Shown one piece after another: positions 5,892 to 10,983 of a DNA stretch of 10,983 nt (the stretch's first letter is position 1; every line of letters starts with the position of its first letter). The position numbers and the translations under genes were made by a program. The DNA is from CAYOKT01 sp964404605 (GTDB lineage: Bacteria > Electryoneota > Electryoneia > Electryoneales > Electryoneaceae), in NCBI GenBank assembly GCA_964404605.1, contig CAYOKT010000096.1:1-10983 (forward strand). Reading direction: 5' to 3'. The notes below the pieces were generated by a model. The model was not told the origin of the DNA. It ran no database searches and saw only the letters and a program-made list of their open reading frames with translations.

Positions 5892-7934
5892 TCAATCAGG
5901 CGGCGCATAGGCATGGGGTCCCCCATAGACCCCGATGTCGCTGCGCGTTCCATCCGTATCGAGAATGTCGGGATGCCCCGCATCGATGCAGGGAGAGTTT
6001 GTTGACAAGATGTATGTTCCAGTGATGAATATCGGATTCTCAAACAAATCTGTGGTTGATTGCAATGGAGGCTCGTTAAAATCATTGTAGTTGTTATAAT
6101 AAAGGTTATAGCCAAGTTCTAGTGGATTTGGATAAACTGCAATATTCCAAATACCATATGAAATTGCATTCACAGATATATTATTATAATATCTACCCCA
6201 AGAATATGCAATTGCATAATTTGTATAGTTGTTATCGGATACACAGTTTATTATATTGGGGTTGGTATCAAGGCATATTATACCATAGATATTGTTATTC
6301 TTAAAAATGCAGTTATATATTGATGCTGCTCCTGATTCAATGAATATGCCATTTCTAACTGCATTTTCAATTGTAAAACCTCGCATGACAAGCGTCGTAT
6401 CTTCTCCGCTGTTGACTAAGATCCCATAGGTCCACCCGGTGGCATCGATGGTGGTCAGTTCGGGACCGTCAGTGCTCTCGAACCACAGGTTCTTGCCGAA
6501 GAAGTTCAACCCTTCGTTGTAGACGCCCGGTGCCACACGAACCGTGTCGCCTGTTCGGGCGGCGTTAATCCCCGCCTGCAGGGTGGCATAGTCTTCGGGG
6601 ACGAGGATGACGCTGGGCAGAGCCTGGTTCACCACTTCGGCGAGGAGAACCGGGCTGCGGCCCTCGTTGCCCGCTGAATCCACGGCGAAGACCTCGAAGG
6701 TGTAGTAGCCGTCGGGCACGGAAGCGCTGTTCCAATGGAACATGTAATTGCCCTCCGGACCGCCGGGCAGGGTGTCGCCGGGGGCGCTGGTCCCGCTTCG
6801 ATACAGGCGGAGGGAACGGATCCCACCGGATTCGTCCACATGGAAGGGCAATCCGACGATCCCCTGCAGCCGCCCCCCTGTCTCGGGGTAGGTCCAGCGG
6901 ACCACCGGAGGGGTGCGGTCTAGATTGCGCACCTCGAGGGGAAGGGGGTAGGCGGAGCCGGTCCGCCCTGCGAGGTCCTCGGCTTCCAGGTAGAGGAGAT
7001 GGAAACCATCGGGGGTCATGCGGGAATCCCACGGGAGTTCGAGGGTGTCACCAGTCTGGGGAGCGGTCAGGGAGTCGACGGGGTCCGGGTCGGCGTCGAG
7101 GCGGAGGCGGAGCACGCGGAGGGCGGTATCCGCCTCGACACGGCAGCGCATGACGAGTACATCCTTCACCGGGCCGGCGGGTGGATCGACCCAGGTGACC
7201 GACGGCGGGCGGCCTTCCGTGCTTTCCGTTTCCAAGGTCACCGGCAGGGGGGCGCTGTAGGTTCGCTGCCCGGCAAGAGTGAGCATCTCGGCGAAGAGAA
7301 GGTGCACCCCGGGAGGTGCCGCCCCGGTGTCCCAGGTCCAGTGGAGCGTATCACCGGTCTCAGGGGTGGTGAGGGAATCAAGCGGTGTGCCGGGAGTGTC
7401 GAGGAAGAAGCGGACGACGGCCACGGGGGACGGAGAGTCGAGGCGGAAAGCAAGGGTGATCGATCCCTGCCAGGGCGGCGGCGGCGGGTCGATCCAGATG
7501 AGGGTAGGTGGTTCATCAGGCTGATTGTCAACCCAGACGGTGCGGGCGGGACTGATCCCCATGCGCCCCCCGGCATCCCACAGGCGCGCCTCGAGGGCAT
7601 GGGGACCATCGGCCGCCGTGCGACTGTCCCAGTCCAGCGTGACGGTGTCCATCGGAAGACCCAGGAGTTGCCAGTCGGCCTCGAGCAACTCCCATTGGGG
7701 ACGGCCGTCCAGGTAACCGACCAGCCGTTGCCAGGGTGACTCGCCGGAAAGTGCGAGTCGGAAAGCGACCTCACCCTGCACCAGGAACAGGGTATCCGCC
7801 CAGGTGATCTCCGGCGGCGGCGTGGGAGTGCTTTCCTCCGGGGCGGTCGTCTCTTTGCTGCAGGAGAGAATCAGCAGTGCGGCGAGAGTGGAAAGGGTGA
7901 AGATCCCCCGCCGCGGACCATAGATACCGTGCAT
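5892..7934 (-). CDS. Lipoprotein with four Ig-like repeats and a C-terminal right-handed parallel beta-helix
   Basis: The ATG at 7934 has an excellent Shine-Dalgarno (GGAGGAGG, five bases upstream), giving 680 residues; the open frame back to 7997 is ignored. Residues 1-25 are a lipoprotein signal with lipobox LILS-C25, followed by a Pro/Thr/Glu linker. Four Ig-like domains of about 95 residues follow, at roughly 42-137, 143-236, 244-337 and 342-437. Domains 2 and 3 share DSLTxPxTGDTL and a WD-T/S…P-G-HLL core; domain 4 has VDSAGNEGRSP. The beta-helix begins at VPEDYATLQAGINAARTGDT with VRVAPGVYNEGLNFFGKN (444-481), typical of PbH1/NosD-like surface proteins. It ends in SPCIDAGHPDILDTDGTRSD-IGVYGGP, an acidic loop that may bind calcium. 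It is probably membrane-anchored and surface-exposed or periplasmic; polysaccharide binding is only a family-level guess. Residues about 505-645 are encoded by AT-rich DNA with ATA and AAT codons, unlike the rest of the gene. Confidence 0.88.
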   Translation of the reverse strand: MHGIYGPRRGIFTLSTLAALLILSCSKETTAPEESTPTPPPEITWADTLFLVQGEVAFRLALSGESPWQRLVGYLDGRPQWELLEADWQLLGLPMDTVTLDWDSRTAADGPHALEARLWDAGGRMGISPARTVWVDNQPDEPPTLIWIDPPPPPWQGSITLAFRLDSPSPVAVVRFFLDTPGTPLDSLTTPETGDTLHWTWDTGAAPPGVHLLFAEMLTLAGQRTYSAPLPVTLETESTEGRPPSVTWVDPPAGPVKDVLVMRCRVEADTALRVLRLRLDADPDPVDSLTAPQTGDTLELPWDSRMTPDGFHLLYLEAEDLAGRTGSAYPLPLEVRNLDRTPPVVRWTYPETGGRLQGIVGLPFHVDESGGIRSLRLYRSGTSAPGDTLPGGPEGNYMFHWNSASVPDGYYTFEVFAVDSAGNEGRSPVLLAEVVNQALPSVILVPEDYATLQAGINAARTGDTVRVAPGVYNEGLNFFGKNLWFESTDGPELTTIDATGWTYGILVNSGEDTTLVMRGFTIENAVRNGIFIESGAASIYNCIFKNNNIYGIICLDTNPNIINCVSDNNYTNYAIAYSWGRYYNNISVNAISYGIWNIAVYPNPLELGYNLYYNNYNDFNEPPLQSTTDLFENPIFITGTYILSTNSPCIDAGHPDILDTDGTRSDIGVYGGPHAYAPPD

Positions 7935-8028
7935 CGTTTCCTCCTCCCGGCAATGCCGGGCGCGGCTTCGCGGATGGTGGCGGGGAGTAGACGCCACGTG
8001 CGAACGCGGGGATGCAGTTCGGGAAGAA

Positions 8029-8042
8029 AACTGTATTCAGTT
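8029..8042. promoter_or_regulatory. Small palindrome AACTG-N4-CAGTT near the presumed lipoprotein transcription start
   Basis: AACTG (8029-8033) and CAGTT (8038-8042) form an inverted repeat around TATT. It lies a few bases downstream of the candidate -10 element at 8045-8050, where an operator would block transcription. The arms are only five bases, so it may be chance. Confidence 0.2.
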
Positions 8043-8044
8043 GT

Positions 8045-8074
8045 AAAATACTTCTCCTAAATAGGGTAGAGCAA
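8045..8074 (-). promoter_or_regulatory. Weak sigma70-like promoter candidate for the lipoprotein unit
   Basis: On the minus strand TTGCTC (8069-8074) and TATTTT (8045-8050) are separated by 18 bases. Each hexamer matches the consensus only partly. Position and local AT-richness fit a promoter about 110 bases upstream of the ATG at 7934, but nothing else supports it. Confidence 0.25.
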
Positions 8075-8121
8075 CAAGACGAGATGAGCAAAATCACTGG
8101 TGCGGGAGGTGAGTGATGAGC

Positions 8122-8145
8122 GGATGACGGGATGACGGGATGACT
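8122..8145. repeat. Tandem octamer repeat GGATGACG, three units
   Basis: Three consecutive units occupy 8122-8129, 8130-8137 and 8138-8145; the third ends in T instead of G. The sequence just before (GATGAGC) looks like a degenerate fourth unit. It lies in the non-coding interval between groEL and the lipoprotein gene. It may be a simple slippage product; no function is evident. Confidence 0.6.
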
Positions 8146-8265
8146 CGACAATGATATGGCTGCATTACATCATGAAGGCGGGGGCCTTGTTGTGCGCGCC
8201 CTCCCACACCACCGTTCGTACGTTTCAGTACACAGCGGTTCAGAGAGTGCGCTCTGCCGGTCGCA

Positions 8266-8301
8266 CCAAACGAAACGGGCGCCCGGAAAGGGGCGCCCGT
8301 T
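8266..8301 (-). terminator. Intrinsic terminator of the groES-groEL operon
   Basis: ACGGGCGCCC (8275-8284) pairs perfectly with GGGCGCCCGT (8291-8300) around a six-base loop. On the minus strand the stem is followed by TTTCGTTTGG. The hairpin begins 24 bases after the groEL stop codon, the expected place for a rho-independent terminator. Confidence 0.85.
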
Positions 8302-8324
8302 GGATTTGCTGCGTGAAAGGAGGA

Positions 8325-9956
<1,632 letters not shown>

Positions 9957-10006
9957 CGTTACAGTTCCCCTGTTGCGTTATCGTTCAAGTTCAACCTTGT
10001 TCCCCA

Positions 10007-10070
10007 GCAGACGCTCCCGGGATGCAGTCCCGCCTTCGCCTGCGGTTACGGCGCGGCAGGCGCTCCCGGG
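10007..10070. repeat. Short direct repeat and hairpin in the groES-groEL spacer
   Basis: GCAGACGCTCCCGGG (10007-10021) and GCAGGCGCTCCCGGG (10056-10070) differ at one base and lie 49 bases apart. Between and overlapping them, CGCCTGC (10037-10043) pairs with GCAGGCG (10056-10062). The spacer of 119 bases is long for groES-groEL. The hairpin could be an mRNA processing or attenuation site that sets the ratio of the two proteins, but this is inference. Confidence 0.4.
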
Positions 10071-10075
10071 CACCG

Positions 10076-10372
10076 TCAGTCTTCCACGACTCCGAGGATG
10101 TCACTGCGGTTCACCAGCAGGTACTCCTCGCCTTCCACCGTGACTTCCGTGCCGCCGTACTTGGCGAACAACACCTTGTCGCCCACCTTGACGATCTCGG
10201 ACAACGGTTTCCGCTTCACATCCGCGTTGACGACATCGTCGCCGAGGGCGATCACCTCACCAATCTGCGGGCGCTCCTTCGCCGTATCCGGAATGATGAT
10301 TCCACCGACCTTCTTCTCTTCCGGCTCCACAACCTGCAGCAGGACACGCTCGTCAATCGGACGAACCTTCAT
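10076..10372 (-). CDS. groES: Co-chaperonin GroES (10 kDa, Hsp10)
   Basis: The heptameric lid of the GroEL chamber. The ATG at 10372 gives 98 residues starting MKVRPIDERVLLQ, exactly the family start; upstream codons in the same frame are untranslated leader. The mobile loop that contacts GroEL lies at about 17-33 with the hydrophobic tripeptide III in GGIIIPDTA. Further landmarks are GEVIALG, VKVGDKVLFAKYGGTEV (62-78) and the ending NRSDILGVVED. AGGAGG lies nine bases upstream of the ATG. It is the first gene of the operon, transcribed through CIRCE, with groEL next. Confidence 0.98.
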   Translation of the reverse strand: MKVRPIDERVLLQVVEPEEKKVGGIIIPDTAKERPQIGEVIALGDDVVNADVKRKPLSEIVKVGDKVLFAKYGGTEVTVEGEEYLLVNRSDILGVVED

Positions 10373-10485
10373 GCCCTCGTCCCTCCTGTTTGTTGTCCCG
10401 AAGACGGCCCCCGCGCGCAAGCACCTCGCGGCGGGGAAACCGCGGGACGGGTTCAACCTGACAGACGACTGATTCCCAATCGTTG

Positions 10486-10512
10486 TTAGCACTCACCACA
10501 GATGAGTGCTAA
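10486..10512. promoter_or_regulatory. CIRCE operator (HrcA binding site)
   Basis: TTAGCACTC (10486-10494), nine bases, then GAGTGCTAA (10504-10512): a perfect match to the CIRCE consensus TTAGCACTC-N9-GAGTGCTAA. CIRCE is bound by the HrcA repressor, which dissociates on heat stress. It sits immediately downstream of the -10 element and 113 bases upstream of the groES start codon, so HrcA would cover the transcription start. hrcA itself is not in this window. Confidence 0.98.
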
Positions 10513-10520
10513 CCGGCGGA

Positions 10521-10549
10521 AACGTATTCATCTCCACCGCCTTTGTCAA
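10521..10549 (-). promoter_or_regulatory. sigma70-type promoter of groES-groEL
   Basis: On the minus strand a perfect -35 TTGACA (10544-10549) is followed after 17 bases by TACGTT (10521-10526) as -10. The predicted start falls at about 10514, at the edge of CIRCE. A vegetative promoter with repressor control is the expected arrangement for HrcA-regulated groE operons. Confidence 0.8.
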
Positions 10550-10983
10550 GATTTTTCCCGCCCCACTGACTCCCCGTACTCCCCTCGGCCTTCAACGATT
10601 TCAACAGGTTGTGAGTCCGGGTCGTCGATCCGGTCTCAGGTCCGGGAAACGCCGGAGAACGACCCGGAACCGCCCGCCGGCCGGTTCGACGGCGGACAGG
10701 GACACACGTTCGAAAGGTGGGATGCCGATGGTGCGGTTCGGTTGCCGCGGGCGGGCGTGCCCCGGGAGACAGCGGCCGCGCAGCCGGAGGCAGCCCGGGG
10801 TCGCCTGCCGCGGCGTACCCTGAAGCGTCGGGGGAAGCCAGGGCTGACCCCGGGAGCCTCGGTTTCCCGGCGACACCTCGCCGGGCTGCTTCGACTATTT
10901 CCTGCCTGCTTGAATAACCCATCAGACCCTGTCATCGAAGCTGACAGGGCCACCCTCCATCCTGCCGCAGCGTCTAATAGTGT
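10550..10983. other. GC-rich region upstream of the groE promoter with no convincing gene
   Basis: Open frames exist on both strands but read as Pro/Arg/Gly-rich low-complexity, with no Shine-Dalgarno and no recognisable motif. Two hairpins stand out. CCCGGCGA (10866-10873) and TCGCCGGG (10878-10885) form a perfect 8-bp stem with a CACC loop. CCCTGTCA (10927-10934) and TGACAGGG (10942-10949) form an 8-bp stem with a seven-base loop. The second could be the terminator of a minus-strand gene outside the window, but its T-tract is poor. I see no tRNA, tmRNA or RNase P signature. Confidence 0.5.

Larger units (their letters stand above)
7935..8265. other. Gene-free interval between the groEL terminator and the lipoprotein gene
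   Basis: I see no coding sequence on either strand here. It holds the lipoprotein's 5' untranslated region with a weak promoter candidate (8045-8074), a small palindrome (8029-8042), a tandem octamer repeat (8122-8145), and a copy of the 13-mer GGCGGGGGCCTTG (8177-8189) also present in the hairpin at 5017-5042. The stretch 8020-8100 is noticeably more AT-rich than its surroundings, as promoters often are. Confidence 0.6.

Noticed and set aside
5786..6115. 109-residue minus-strand frame bridging the lipoprotein end and the start of the next gene
   Set aside because: It is an out-of-frame shadow; the real frames have a better start, a ribosome-binding site and family motifs.
6120..6320. AT-rich segment as an origin or mobile-element scar
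   Set aside because: It lies inside an intact frame encoding beta-helix coils; no DnaA boxes, terminal repeats or target duplications were seen.
10509..10922. 137-residue minus-strand frame upstream of groES
   Set aside because: It runs through the promoter and CIRCE, is Pro/Arg/Gly-rich, and has no Shine-Dalgarno.

Overview
The window is a GC-rich stretch of bacterial chromosome, and every gene I can support is on the minus strand. Secreted proteins with an 'NPFN…GR.V…G.Y' C-terminal domain (FlgD-like Ig, type IX-style sorting module), a beta-helix lipoprotein and a CIRCE-controlled groES-groEL operon together suggest an uncultured member of the Fibrobacterota-Chlorobiota-Bacteroidota (FCB) superphylum or a neighbouring candidate phylum. 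I cannot name the lineage from sequence alone. No tRNA, rRNA, insertion sequence or CRISPR array was seen.

Layout in transcription order, from high to low coordinates. 10550-10983 has no convincing gene, only GC-rich hairpins. A sigma70-type promoter (10521-10549) next to a perfect CIRCE operator (10486-10512) drives groES (10076-10372) and groEL (8325-9956), which end at a clear intrinsic terminator (8266-8301). A gene-free interval follows (7935-8265), with a GGATGACG tandem repeat, a weak promoter candidate and a small palindrome. Next is a two-gene unit: a lipoprotein with four Ig-like repeats and a C-terminal right-handed beta-helix (5892-7934), followed 11 bases later by a beta-rich gene of unknown function (5166-5880) that is broken by one frameshift near its 5' end. 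After two intergenic hairpins comes an AlkA-like HhH-GPD DNA glycosylase (3986-4894, probable GTG start). Last come two exported proteins with FlgD-like C-terminal domains: one with a thioredoxin-fold CxxC domain at its N-terminus (1744-3807), and one jellyroll/CARDB-like protein cut by the left edge of the window (1-1661).

How the genes relate. GroES and GroEL form the standard chaperonin, with heat-shock control by HrcA inferred from CIRCE. The lipoprotein and its downstream partner are probably co-transcribed and translationally close, but their function is unknown. The glycosylase is a DNA-repair housekeeping gene. The two FlgD-domain proteins are probably exported to the cell surface or medium. 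Nothing here amounts to a recognisable new defence or mobile system. The observations most worth following are the frameshifted partner gene, a sharp AT-rich island inside the beta-helix part of the lipoprotein gene, and the domain architecture of the CxxC protein.
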